Assembly: GCA_003993805.1 (NCBI GenBank)
Contig: RSEF01000002.1
Span: forward strand, 10,454,674-10,518,673
Length of the DNA stretch: 64,000 nucleotides
Reading direction: 5' to 3'
Source: Himantopus leucocephalus
Taxonomy: Eukaryota; Chordata; Aves; Charadriiformes; Recurvirostridae
Shown in pieces: positions 37,673 to 49,353 of the stretch. The position numbers were made by a program, and so were the translations under genes. Position 1 is the stretch's first letter, and each line of letters begins with the position of its first letter. Under the pieces are notes generated by a model that was not told where the DNA came from, made no database searches, and saw nothing but the letters and a program-made list of their open reading frames with translations.

Positions 37673-38681
37673 AGGTGGGATATCCAAAATGTACAGGGAG
37701 CACAAAAAGTCTCTTGCCAGGGTTCAAGACTACTCCCTGTGTCCTCCCATCTGAAATGTTTGTTCCTTCGAGGTCTAGCAGTGAATCAGAGGAAGGGTGA
37801 AGCAGTTAAGAGTAAATGGCAGTGATTTGGGTACATGTAATGGCTCGGGATGTCTAAGTGCTGCTGTAGGGTCTGAGGAGTGGTAAGTGGCATTCATTAA
37901 AGGACTGAGGACCTCCGCTTAACACACAGTGACTCAATACGACTTTGAGATTGTCCCACTACAGTTTGCAAGGCTTCAATAATTTTCATGAATAAAATGA
38001 ATAAAATACATGGCAGCCTCCTGAAAACATTACACAGCTACTTACTGTGATGTACTTAATCATAACTTCCTCTACACAACCCAAATCAACAAATGCATTC
38101 TTTCTATAGCACTCACGTGTGAATTGGTCTCCAGTAACATGGGGTTTACCATATTATTGCTTGATATGGTATCTATAACCTTTCCATTTTACCATATTCT
38201 AAAGACAGTGAAGAAGAAATACCGACACAAACATTTCAAAGTAGCCTACTGCTGAATAAATGAGCGTATCTCTGAATTATTCCATACAAAAAAGAAAAAA
38301 AACAAACCAAACCAAAACAACCTGTGATTTCATTTAGTTTAGCAAATAGCACAAGGATAGGAATTTGAGATACCTGGAGACTAGTAGAAAGTTCCATAAC
38401 ATTGCTATGCAACTCCTACAAATCCTAGGAGCTAAAAAAAGGCTATGCAAGAATGTGCATTTTTCCCCCCTGAACATATATCCCTTAGGAAACCATGCGA
38501 GTATGACATTTGAGCTTGAGTGTAATAAAGTGTACCAGACAGAACCATATGCTTTTCACAAACAAGTACTGCACATCTTATTCATATACCTTGCAAATCT
38601 ATGTATGTCATTACACATTATATGCCCATCATACGTACACGTATAAAAATCATACCACATGTACATCACAGATGCAAGTGA
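37673..38681. other. Unique non-coding sequence
   Basis: No gene recognised. An A-rich stretch with AAACCAAACC-type repeats lies near 38287-38320. Confidence 0.5.
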
Positions 38682-38703
38682 CACGTGTGATTGGCTACAC
38701 GTG
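38682..38703. promoter_or_regulatory. Pair of perfect E-boxes flanking an inverted CCAAT motif
   Basis: CACGTG at 38682-38687 and at 38698-38703, with ATTGG (CCAAT on the other strand) at 38690-38694 between them. CACGTG is bound by bHLH factors such as MYC/MAX, USF and CLOCK/BMAL1. A GTATAAAAAT TATA-like string lies 40 bp upstream (38641-38650). There is no CpG island and no recognisable exon nearby, so function is inference. Confidence 0.3.
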
Positions 38704-40837
38704 CTGTAGTACAACAATGTCCACCAAGAGACAAAAGCTGAGCCTACTCCTGCTTCCAGTTGTCAGCCAAGCCTTCTGTTATCCCCACCTGTGGCCTAGT
38801 TACAAGAAGAGGTGCAGAAGGACTTAAAACCCGCTGGCTAAATGTCAGCAGTAGGAGGCATGAGCAGATCAATACCATGTGCTTGGATCAGGCTTTGCTG
38901 TAAACAATGTGTTCTGGAAAGCTCTGGGTCATTGCCCAGCTCTACCTGTGAAATATCCGCAACTGCAACGTGTTGCACTTGGAAAGGGTATGAAGTCTCA
39001 CCCCTCATACATGAAGAGCAAGAAGAAATAGCAGTTGCAACACCCATCACTGCATGGTCTGTTGGGCAGACCAAACCTTTTAAAACAGGAAAGGGCAGAT
39101 TTCACCACACTTGAGAACACTATTTTGCCTTTTATTGCAAACATTACCTAAAGACAGTCTTTTTGGACATATTTTCTAGGGATAATAAGGCAGCTAAGGG
39201 CTTATATTTATTCATGGAATCAGCAGTCTTTTCATGTCTATTGTTGTCATCTATAGATCAAGACTTCTGCTGGTGTGGGAAGTGGCTGTGGAATGGCACA
39301 TTTAGAGGCTTAAGCTGTAAGAGCCTCGAATAGTGGAAATAGAAGTTGGCCAGCGGGGAAAAAAAAAAAAAAAAAAAAATCAATTCCACCTGCATTATAA
39401 AGCAATCCAGAGCACCGAATAGTTGGTTAACTACTTTTCACCTCATGTTGTAGATTGGTGATATCAGAACAAGTAACAGCTACACAGAAAGGATTAATAT
39501 GAGGAGAAAGTATAATAGATTGGTGGGAAAAGTATAACACATTCATGCTTGCCCGTAAATCTGAGCTCAGCATGAAAGGGAAAGTATTGTACAAAGCTTT
39601 AACAGACAGGATTCTTCAGCAGTACTTCACCTGATCGCTTTGCCCCTTCCAGTAATCAAAAAAAAAAAGTCAAAGTAAATGGGAAAATTCTAACCAACAG
39701 ATCAGGCTTTTAATTACGTCCAGAAATGAAGTCAAGAGATAAGCTTCCCAAAACAGATCAATCTATTTCCAATGTTTTTTCCCCTTCATAGACACCAGAG
39801 ACAGGCTGCATGTGATTAAAAGATACAAAAATAGCAGAACAGTCAACTGGAGTCTTAAAAGGATGCTTTAATTGGGTATTTTCTTCAAACCGATTTCACT
39901 TCAGATAGTATTGGCAGCAGAATGAGATACACCTGATTGAATAGCTCAGCTTACCAGTTAGGCACTAGCCTGAGATTGTTGGTTTACCCATGTGGTAGTT
40001 GTGGAAGAGCAAATAAATATTCCTTTACAGTCCATCCAGCATTACATTTTAATGCTTTCTTATCAATGGGTCCATTAGGATGACATGAGTTGTAATAAAA
40101 ATGAACTGCTAAATAAACCCTGCAGTATCATTTTCTTTGGTACAGATGCATTCTTTAGCAGCAAGGGTAGAGGATTCAAGCGGTTCCCTTAGAGAAACCT
40201 TTTTTAAAGGTTTAATCTTCTCCCCAGTAAGAGTATGACATGTTAACAGAAGTTAACACAAACACAGATGGTAGAATAAATCCTTATGATACATGAAGGC
40301 CTTTGCTGAAAGAGTGGAGCCCACACTGCATCGTGGAGCGTGGTACCAGAACTCTTCTTCACTTTGACTTTCCTTATATGAGGAAAAAGGGGTAGTTAAC
40401 TTACCTGGGATGAATCCTTTTCTGGGAGAGAGAAACTTAAGTATATTCATCAGATTTTGCACTGTAAATGAGGTTTAAATTTCTATAATCAAAGATACTT
40501 GATTGCTTTAAAAGGGTGATAGAGCTTCCATCCTGGCAAAATCCTATGCATCTTCTTCTAAGCTGCTTGACATTACTCTGGCTCTGTAAAGTGCCTATAA
40601 GTGGCTGTAAGTGCAACGCACATCAATTTTAAAGCCTCCTTACGCATTCAGAGAAGTGCAATGCAGACACAGTATAAATGAAAATCCATTTTTGTGTGCT
40701 GAAATCCCAACCAAGAAGCATCTATTCATAAAATAGTTCTGTAGTATAGTTCCATGCAACCAATATAGTCAACATATTAGGAGTTCATTGTAATGAAACT
40801 AAAAAACCCAAAAAGTTTGTTTCTTTTTTTTCTTTTT
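38704..40837. other. Unique non-coding sequence
   Basis: Only simple repeats recognised: a 21-base poly-A at 39359-39379 and shorter A or T runs near 39659 and 40828. No gene evidence. Confidence 0.5.
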
Positions 40838-40945
40838 TAATTATTTGTATTACAGCAGCACCCAGGAGCTGCACAGCCCAGGGTTCCATGTGCTTTGGGC
40901 TAGAGGTGTTTCCAACAGATCCTGCTGAAAATAATTTACAGTCCC
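40838..40945 (-). mobile_element. MIR-like SINE, 3' tail
   Basis: Plus-strand TTAATTATTTGTATTACAGC followed by AGCACCCAGGAGCTGCACAG, then TGCTTTGGGCTAGAGGTG and CTGAAAATAATTTACAGTCC follow the reverse complement of the SINE tail (family: TTATTTGTATTACAGTAGCGCCTAGGAGCC... then GAGCTTACAATCT). Orientation is therefore minus. Confidence 0.7.
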
Positions 40946-41990
40946 AAGAAGAATATTCTGCCTGCCATCTGCCCAGCACACTGCTGTCTATTCCTAAAGA
41001 GACCATTTTTACTATTAGTGAGTTTCTCTGTCCACGTAGGACTGACATTTCTTTTTCCAGTACTCACTTCTGAGGAACCCTGTTAAAAGACTCTTTCTGT
41101 GTGTGCAGCGTTGCATCTCTCCCCATCCTTTCAGAGACTATTTCAAAGTACTTTTCCTAGATACAAAAAGCTGGAATGGTTCACATCATCATTCAATAGG
41201 TTTCGTTTCTGTTCCATCTCCATTTGGGTTGAGCAGGGATTTAAAAGGTGCAGTTCCCTGCACAGGTTCAGCGTTGTGTTTCTACTTGCAACGTTGGGCT
41301 TGGACACCGAGACCACAGCCATGCTGGGGGCCGGGACCTGGGCTTTACCCTGCAGCTCAGCATTACAGAAATGTACAGCTTTATGTTAAGTATCAGGAGG
41401 TAATTCAAAGTAGAGGGCTTTTTTCCTTTTATACCATGCAGATCTAGAGAGTCATTCATGAATAAGATGCCTGATCCATACATAGTGGGACATGATGGCG
41501 TATTTACAGTCCAGAATCCATTACAGTTAATATTGCACTATTTACACTCATCTGCCATAAATCTAATACTGTTGTTATGGCTGTCCCATTTAATGTACTC
41601 GAGGAATACTCTTCAAGCCAGTATCAATTACATTTGCAAATAAACTAATGCTTTGGGTGAAACAAAGTGAAAACATTCTTCCTCTGAGAAATTTAGTACT
41701 TTGTAACTGCGTCTATTCCAAGTGTATCTTGTGTTTTATTCAATTAAGTACCACAGAAGATTACAATGATCCAGAAAACATTAAATGAAAACATCGATTC
41801 TACAATAACAATGTTGGATGAGCCATGAACTGCTACCAATAACATAATCATGACGCATCAAACTCAATTACAACTTCAAAACAGTCCTTTAATTTCACAG
41901 TAATTATTTAATGTTATATTCAACTCGACTCTTTTGCCACTGACATTTGCACAAAGCCATCTCTAATTTAAAGGCTGGTATTTTGTGACC
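40946..41990. other. Unique non-coding sequence
   Basis: Overlapping frames of 61-114 codons on both strands near 41.1-41.5 kb with no recognisable content. No mobile element seen. Confidence 0.5.
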
Positions 41991-42338
41991 TCAGTCTAGA
42001 CACCTGGCACATAATCTGCCAGGTAGCACGAATCTTCTAGAATAATACGTGTTCTCATCCTCTTCGGTATTACCGTTTGCAAGACTAGATCCTTCAGGCA
42101 CATCAAGCCAGACGCTTTGTACCAAACGCACACATACCTCTTTGCATTTTGCAACCCTACAGTTCCCTGACCACGGTCTGAATGGGCTAGTCTTAGCCTT
42201 ACTGAACTCAGGAAAGGTTTCAAAGGGAATCTCTTTGACTCCTTTCCCTTCTGTATTAAAAAAACAACCAACCCAAAACCCAGTGAAAGCCCAAACCCAG
42301 AGGTTTGAAGATGAGATACAGGAAGAAAGAATTTCCAA
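41991..42338 (-). other. Stop-poor block, weak candidate exon
   Basis: One 115-codon minus-strand frame overlaps a 91-codon minus frame in another phase and a 118-codon plus frame. The last 35 residues of the 115-codon frame (from VWLDVPEGSSLANGNTEEDE to the stop after LCARCLD) look somewhat protein-like, and the DNA has several CpGs in an otherwise CpG-poor region. A minus-strand donor-like GAG/GTATGT falls inside the frame (about 42134-42142), which argues against a single exon covering all of it. No homology recognised. Confidence 0.12.
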
Positions 42339-45300
42339 CCTAATTCATTGTGCCATCATGGACATTCAATATAACAAGAACTTTTTGCAATATAGTGTTA
42401 CATAATGTGTGCGACTTTATCAGACATATCATTCCAGCCTCAGCACGATGGTATAAAAGGCAATACCAATTCTCATTAGATCCACAGCACAGCTCTTAAA
42501 ATGTCACTTTTCCCTTACAGATCAGGAGTCTTTCCAGCAGCCTTCTTTATAATTATGTTTATTATCAGCATCAATTTCCATTTCACCATTCACCTCAGAG
42601 GAACAGCAGATGCCTCTCAACATTTACAAGGCAAACCGACAATAATTGCTTTGCCCACGACGGAAACACAGCCAGCACTGGGGTGAAGTGAGGCAGCTCT
42701 TCCCTAATCACAGCAGCCCCTAATGACAAGTTAGTCAGCAACTACGGAATAGCACCATCCGTTTGGGTTTTCTTCAGGATTTCCTTGATCTATCAACCCT
42801 TTACTCAGGGCTACAATACATTTGCAAAGAGGGAAAGTATTTATGATAAAGGATAGTGCAGACAGGCATGTTTGGAGAGGTCGCTAGAAGGTGCGACTAC
42901 ACCTTCAGGGAAGAACGATGTACGGAGATTTGTTTAAACTCCTCACTCAGTGAGGCATGCAAGAAGCCCAGATTCCATTAAAAAGAAGAAAACAACCAAT
43001 TTCTGGCCTTCCTGAAAAAAGGGAAAAGCTTGACTTCATTAACACAAAAAGCGCAAAAGCCAGAAGAGAGATAGAGAGGCCTCAAAATACATTCCTTTTC
43101 AAAATGCCAATATTCTTTTTCTTTATTTTAAGTGCTGATACTCTTTTTAGTATGTACTACTACTTCTTGAATGTTCAGGTCTGACACTACAGCAGCTCGT
43201 CCACCCAAATGTTTAGCAAACTTGACAATACTTAGCTCTAATAACTTCAAAGCCCGAGAAAGCCCAGGAACATCATCATTTCATGCATCAGATCTGTTTA
43301 AGAACAGATACAAAGTACTGCTCACAAGCCGTAACAGAAACAATATTGTCCCAGCATTAAAAATCACAGATGGAAAAAAAATCACAGAAATATTACCCAT
43401 TTTCAAGTTTCATAAAAAAACCCAATAAAAAGTGAACAAGATTTTGTTCATGCTGCTTTCACTGGAGAAACTCTAAAGGAAAAATAACAGTTTAACACAG
43501 GGTAATGAAATTATACATTTTCTCCTCAGCTTGAAGTAGGCTGCCTGGCCAAAAATGAATTTAAGCTAGTTTTCAATATGTAAAATTTAAAGGCTTTTTC
43601 TGTTTTTGTAGTTAGCTTTGCTATTGTTATCTGTGATACAGCAATACTAAATCGAACGAGTGCAATCTGTCAAGTGTAATAAAATTGGAGCCTGTAAGTA
43701 CAGCCACCTTACAGGTGAAGCCATTTCTGAATGAAGGCTATCTTTGAATCAGCAGGCAAAATAAAAACCACAAAACACTTCACATTGGATCAAACTGATG
43801 ATCAGTTTAGCGCACCTTATAGTACGACAACCAGAATCAGCCAGAGTAAAGTGAAAAAAACCTCTCACAAACCTACTTACAGGCACAATTTTTCCATTGT
43901 TAAGAGATATTAATAGTCTTTCTAAAAGCTTTTTATAAATTTCTAATATTTGTGCTTATAAATGTGAATGCTTTTTGTTCATGTAAACACAGAAGCACAG
44001 AGAAAACCTGACCAGAAAGTACAAGTGGGTGTGTTAATTGTGTAGAAAGCATAATTGATTTCAGAAATCATAAAGAACAGAAAGGATGGTGTGCTTCCTG
44101 CTTAGCTTTTATCTTCATCTTTAGTACTTAAAATTTGACTTAAGTCATGGAGTTTGACTATCTCTCCTAAAGCGTGTTACTGCTAATTAGAATCATTCTT
44201 CGTGATACAAATGTTCATGCTTTTCCCAAATCTGGAAGAATTATTCTGTCAGCACATTCTTGTGGCAACAAGCTCCATGTGTGAGAATAACATCCTTATA
44301 TTTGATTTGAACTCAAACATTGGAAATGCCAGGCTTTCCACTTGTTTCAGAAGCTTTTGGTTTCCCTTCTCCAGATCATGTCCTGCAGGAGAAGTTCAAG
44401 TGATATAGGGAAATATTTGAGGAAAGTGGGTAAGAAGGAAGACTATTTAACAGGAGTCTGGGTGGGAAATATCATTGCTCTGGTTTCTGCTACCCCAGTT
44501 TCTTCCTCCCTGCAGCTTCTTGTGCACCTACTCAACAATGACCATGGCCATTTGTCCATCTGCATGTGAGGAAGGGGAAAGATGTCTTGATAATCTGTTT
44601 AATCCCATCCCCTTCCTTTGCCCTCTTCTACTGTAAGAGAAAAGGGCTCCAAATATCCAGGTGCCTTGGTCCTACACACACACCCCCCACCCCCCCTTCC
44701 TTCTCCTGCCCTAAGGTTATTTTGCACATCCTCAGTCAGAAACACCTTTTATTGCCTGACTGCTGAATGACCATTTAGTTTTATTTGTTCAACAACCTAC
44801 CATCTCCTCCTGCATGACAACGTTCACTTCTGCCCAGCTCCTTCAGACCTCAGCACCTCTCAAACACTCACCTAAATCCCCCATCTCAGGACCTTCCTAT
44901 CCCCCAGCCTTGCCACAGGTCCCACTTACTGCATCCCTCTTCTGCAACCTCCTTCCGTGCCCTGGGCTTCCTCATCACCCTAGGCACAGGCAGCAGTGGG
45001 ACACATCTCCCCTCTCTGCAGCACCCTCAGCTCCTCATTCATCACTTTTTATTCTCCCCATGCATGGGTTAAAATTGGGGATGCTGATTCCTGGTAGGAC
45101 ATTTGCCTTTCCTGGGCTAGATTTGGCCCACAGGTTGACACCCAAAGAGCTCTGTGTGGCAGTTTGACGTCCTCTTCGTGGTCTCCTTTCCAAAACTAAA
45201 GAACACCAATATTTAAGAATTTCCCTATGTGTTAGATTTGCTCAAGCCTCAAAACACCCTCATCAGCCATCTCTGAGCCCAGCCATGCATGCAGTGTTCC

Positions 45301-46885
45301 CAATGAAGCTACAGTGCTTACTTATATAATTATATTTATATAATTACATTATAATTACCCTCTGTATTATCCTCCATCCCATTTTTTATGCATTTTAACA
45401 TCTTGTTTGCATTTTATTAATTCCTTTTTTTTCTGAATCCTGCTAAGCTCCTGGCCTCGGTGATGTATTGTGGTGATGTAGCTCCAGAGGTGCACTGTCA
45501 TCCAAGCAATTACTGTTGTCCATTATCAACTAATTTCCATTGTCTATAGAAAAACTCAAGGTCACACTATTCCACTGCAGCTTTGGGCTGATCACCCAAA
45601 AGAATGTGCCACTAATAATTACTATTCAAATGCTAGAACAGATGAATAGCGAACACATTAACAGTGGTTCAGCTATGAAGATTATGTTAGAGGAGGAGAT
45701 TACCACAGTGCCAGATCCCTGAAGGTGCTGAGTACGTAGAATTCCTATTTGCATTCCTGCTGGGTCAGTGCGAGAGGGCTGTTCTGGCATGGTAGAGTGC
45801 AACACAGAGAGTTGCAGTGAAGGCACCCATGGAGAGTGTGCTCCCTTTATACTGTGGGACAGATCCTACAGCGTCATGGTCTAACTGCACTTCCATCTGC
45901 TTTGAATAAAAATCTCACCTGCAAGAAAGTTGTTACAGCTTTTTCTGTCTGCAAAAGATAACAAAACGCCCCAAGAAAGAAAGGCACATGACCAAAAGCA
46001 GGGGGGGAGAGGGGGGAAGATTGTCCCTCCAGCCCACATCTACTGCCTCAGGAAGCGGCAGGGTCGATGTAACACCGACCTCTATCGCTTCGAGACATGA
46101 GGAGACAAGCAGAACATTACACACAAGATGGGGATGGACAGCTGCCCACTGCCATTGCTTCTGGGGGCTCCCATCTCCAAACAAGTGTGGGAATCCTCCC
46201 TGAGGAAGGAGCCCAGTGCAGAGAGAAATGCTGAAACCATCATAGTACATTCTTCATCCTCTGTTAAATATTTTCTGACATCACATTCAGCAGTGCTTGA
46301 AACAATCTAGTTTGCCATCATTAATACTCATGAGGCTAATCAGCACCCCAGACAGAGCTGAGCTGCTTCGAATATGGAATTGTGCCTCAAGGGCAGCCTC
46401 TGCAATCGGTGGACAGAAGATTTTACACAGATTAAAGGCTATCATGCACAGTCTTGAATGGCTTGTCATGGTCCTGCCCCTTACTGAACCTCAACTGTGG
46501 CAAGGAAGGACAAGATTTCCCTCTTTTTCCTCTACGACATTTTAAGCTTAATGCTCAAAAGACTGCAAATGTTGCATAAGAATCTGTAAAATCCCACCTA
46601 ATGTATATAGCGTACAATACGTTTGCTCTCTGGCTCTCTGTATCCCTCTGCAATGTTACTGACACTATTTCTTCTTCTTCCTGAGCTAATTTTTAATCAT
46701 TTTCAGGAGATAATGTGCGTTTATTAAGTAGATCAATATTTTGCATGCTATGCTTTCAGGAAAGTCAGATAAATTATAGACTTTGCTTGACATTTGTCTT
46801 CTGGTGCAATAATGTGTTTCAGAAACTCAAGTAAATTTATAAGGCAAGAAGTTCCTTTTCCCAACTCCAAGCAAACAATCCTCTG
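42339..46885. other. Unique non-coding sequence with pyrimidine-rich and AT-rich tracts
   Basis: No gene recognised. Contains a CACACACACACCCCCCACCCCCCC-type tract near 44675-44697, a C/T-rich 117-codon frame at 44814-45167 that I regard as compositional, an AT-only palindromic tract near 45321-45357, and a G-rich run near 46000-46018. A GATTTGGCCCACAGG string near 45120 recalls hAT transposon ends but is too short to call. Confidence 0.45.
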
Positions 46886-47228
46886 TCATGTTCTTGCAGA
46901 AGTGAAACATACTTCTCCCTTATCAGTTATATTCTTACCACAGAATTGCATTGACACTGGATTTTTCCATGAACGTTGCTTATATATAGCAACTGCATTA
47001 TCCCTTCTGCACAATCCTCTTGAACCACCCCATCCTTGCAGATGGATCAAAAAATCTCTGCCAAAGCTTTCAATTCCACTTGCGGCTTCCATCTCAGTTC
47101 TGACATGTAACTCATCTGCACCCAGTGCCTTGTCAACTTTTAACAGCTCTAATTGCCTAACTATCTGCTCTGGCATAATCATAAAACATTTTAGCATTTT
47201 GTATCGCCCCCAGGAAAATGTATTCTAG
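46886..47228 (-). mobile_element. Decayed CR1/L3-type LINE, reverse transcriptase N-terminal part
   Basis: The minus-strand frame at 46886-47197 contains QIVRQLELLKVDKALGADEL, matching the conserved start of the CR1 reverse transcriptase (pattern: V-x-x-L-x-x-L-D-x-x-K-x-x-G-P-D-x-x-H-P-R-V-L-R-E-L). Further on it reads RRDNAVAIYKQRSWKNPVS, corresponding to W-K-x-A-N-V-x-P-I-F-K-K-G...P-G-N-Y-R-P-V-S-L. The palm domain with the FADD motif does not follow. The frame is open over about 103 codons but with many substitutions, so it is a fossil with no likely activity. Confidence 0.7.
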
Positions 47229-47775
47229 TCTCTGAAGTGACCTTCAGCTTTTTCTCTTAATACCTAAGGCAAAGAATTCGTGGAGACTCTTTGCAATGAC
47301 AACCTCATCTGTCACTCCCTACTCATGTCTCTTAACAACCTCACTGACCTCTGCATTCCTACATTGTTTCTGTGATATGTAAGGACATTGCGGCGGTTTT
47401 CCAGTATTCCAGTTACTGTCTAACTGGCCCAGGTTAGTTTTCAGATGCCTTTTTCTTTTCTCTATGCAGATTTTTATTTTTTTACGTCTTTCTCACAACA
47501 ATAATGTGACAAGACTGGCAGCTGCATTGAACAAAGGGCCTAAAATTTTTTTTTAAAGCAATGGCATAATTAAACATTCCCTCGCTCGCTTTATGCACGT
47601 GCACACACGCATTCATTTGGGAATTGGTTTTGGGTGTGTTGTAGGTAATCTTCCGTGATAGGTAATTTTCTTTATTCAAACCTCCAGCACATTGGGACAC
47701 TCACAAGGGGAAGAGAGGAAATAATTTGAAATAAAAACCTGTGAGTCTTTACATCCGAATCTTTCAGTCTGACAT
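47229..47775. other. Non-coding sequence between LINE fossils
   Basis: Could include further decayed LINE sequence, but I could not align it to CR1 by eye. No gene signal. Confidence 0.4.
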
Positions 47776-47809
47776 GGACATGTCTGATGGACATGTCATG
47801 GACATGTCT
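47776..47809. promoter_or_regulatory. Triple p53/p63/p73-type half-site cluster
   Basis: GGACATGTCT (47776-47785), GGACATGTCA (47789-47798) and GGACATGTCT (47800-47809). The p53 family consensus half-site is RRRCWWGYYY; the first and third match at all ten positions and the second at nine. Spacers are 3 and 1 bp, within the range tolerated for tandem half-sites. The half-sites are self-complementary in the core (GACATGTC), so the element has no strand. It arose at least partly by local tandem duplication, since GGACATGTCTGAT occurs twice. No promoter or exon is recognised within several hundred bases. Confidence 0.5.
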
Positions 47810-47889
47810 GATCCTTGTATTCATCTCTGTATGCAGAAGGGACTGAAGAGCTGAAACACTGGAGGGAACTTGCTCTCAGCAGAGACTCT

Positions 47890-47960
47890 TAGGGCCAGAC
47901 TCTCATTTACATTAGGCTTCCTCCTGTGCTACTCTTGTAAGAACAATGTGAGAGGGAGTT
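47890..47960. repeat. Ancient palindromic amniote repeat, one arm
   Basis: Begins AGGGCCAGACTCTCATTTACATTAGG, close to the arm AGGGCCAGATTCTCATTTACACTAG of the same inverted-repeat class as 2893-2972. The opposing arm is weak (ATGTGAGAGGGAG near 47948). Family name not known to me. Confidence 0.5.
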
Positions 47961-48434
47961 AAAATAAAACAACAATGAGGATGACACCCCTTATCCTCTA
48001 TGNATGCCTTATTGCTGGTGCTGGCTTCCCCATTCTTAACTGCATTTTCTCATACTTCTTCCATTTTGCCTTAATGTTACCTCTGATTTCTCTGCTGAAA
48101 TCTATACCCCAAGGAACAAAGCAGCCTATGGGTAATCTGCCCATCCAAGTTTTTTTAATCCAGTCTCGCTAAGTGGTTCCCCCTTCATCTTTACTAGTAT
48201 GTTTTTGTATATATTCAGATATCTCCTTAGTAGTAAAGCACCCAGACCAGTAACAGTCCAACAGAGAGGAGAGATTCCCACATTCCACGTATCTGTGACC
48301 TGTTCCTTGCACAGTCCAAACAGGCATTCAGCTTTTTGGGAGCAATATCACATGACAAACGTAAGTCTACTTTTCTCGTAAAAGGCTTTCAACTAGGCCA
48401 GTTTTTCTAAGCATGTTCCCTTCCTCCACTTCAC

Positions 48435-48780
48435 CCAAACGCATTAATTTGTATTACACAGAGATTAAATTAACTCCATTATCTGTGAGTGTTTATCATC
48501 TCTATGTCCCTTTGTAGTCTTTTTCTTTTCTGCCTATTACTCACAGTTCCTTCCTATATAGCATCACACACAAATTCATTAACAGGCTGTTTACTCCCTC
48601 TTCAGGATCATTAAATGAAGATGCTAAATGAGACCTGACCTAACACAGACAGCTGCAATAAGCATTTCCTTGTAAAGAAAGTCTTTGCCATTTATCAAAA
48701 ACTTTGCACTAATTTTCAATCCACTCAAAGTTGTTTACATTAAGGCAATTTCCACAAGTTTTCAGATTTAGACTTAGCCC
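48435..48780 (-). mobile_element. Decayed CR1/L3-type LINE, reverse transcriptase palm part
   Basis: On the minus strand the segment around 48560-48613 reads NDPEEGVNSLLMNL, then a decayed version of the palm catalytic block (in the family NDLEEGVxSxLxKFADDTKL). Upstream on the same strand, 48613-48780 corresponds to the L-G-P-L-L-F-x-I-F-I region and before it; downstream, 48435-48560 follows old CR1/L3 copies with AGATTAAATTAACTCCATTATCTG-like sequence. Catalytic aspartates are lost and frames are broken. It is not collinear with the segment at 46886-47228, because the N-terminal part would have to lie at higher coordinates in a single minus-strand element. Confidence 0.65.
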
Positions 48781-48964
48781 ATTATTTTACCCTGGCAGAA
48801 GTTAGTAGAAAGAGTCCATACCACAACCCCAGATCTCTGCAGACGCTCCCTCCAAATCAGTAAGAAAAGCTGAATACATCTCTGGAGCCGTCAATGGCTT
48901 GATTCTCTCCAGAGTCAGAGAGTTCATGTAAAAGGTACCAGCCGCACTCAGCCCTGGGCTGTTG

Positions 48965-49203
48965 AAGGATGCAAATCAACTGGAGAGAGTCCAGAAGAGA
49001 CTCACAGATTTCCAAAAATACATCATATCCGAGGAAAAACTTGAAAGAATTCAGATGGTTTAATTTAGAGAGGCAGAGGCCGAGGAGATGTAACATCTCT
49101 CAGGAATGGCGTGGGCATAATTAAACTTGCCTTCGGACAAAAGGGTGAACCAGATGACCTTTAGAGATCCTTTCCATCCCTATTTTCTCTGATGCTTTGA
49201 TTG
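48965..49203 (+). mobile_element. Old CR1 LINE 3' end
   Basis: Plus-strand sequence encodes LERVQKRLTDFQ and then EEKLERIQMV, a decayed match to the CR1 C-terminal segment LERVQRRATKMI...EERLRELGLF. It ends with CCAGATGACCTTTAGAGATCC followed by TTTCCATCCCTATTTTCTCTGATGCTTTGA, the diverged CR1 3' untranslated end (family: GATGACCTTTAAAGGTCCCTTCCAACCC... and CTATGATTCTATGA). Orientation is opposite to the RT fossil just upstream. Confidence 0.75.
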
Positions 49204-49253
49204 AGTAGGTTGCCTGCCCAAACTTCTCTTACAGACAGCAGCCGTCACAGCCA

Positions 49254-49353
49254 NNNNNNNNNNNNNNNNNNNNNNNNNNNNNNNNNNNNNNNNNNNNNNN
49301 NNNNNNNNNNNNNNNNNNNNNNNNNNNNNNNNNNNNNNNNNNNNNNNNNNNNN
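49254..49353. other. Assembly gap, 100 N
   Basis: Placeholder gap directly before a CR1 3' tail. The body of that CR1 copy is presumably missing, so the true gap may exceed 100 bases. Confidence 0.98.

Noticed and set aside
40560..40640. TCTGTAAAGTGCCTATAAG, similar to a SINE 3' segment
   Set aside because: Only about 15 bases align and neither CORE nor tail follows.
45114..45150. GATTTGGCCCACAGGTTGAC string resembling a hAT transposon terminus
   Set aside because: Under 40 bp of similarity from memory and no partner end or target-site duplication found.
44814..45167. 117-codon proline- and leucine-rich frame
   Set aside because: Explained by pyrimidine-rich composition; no signal peptide cleavage pattern or domain, no splice or promoter support.
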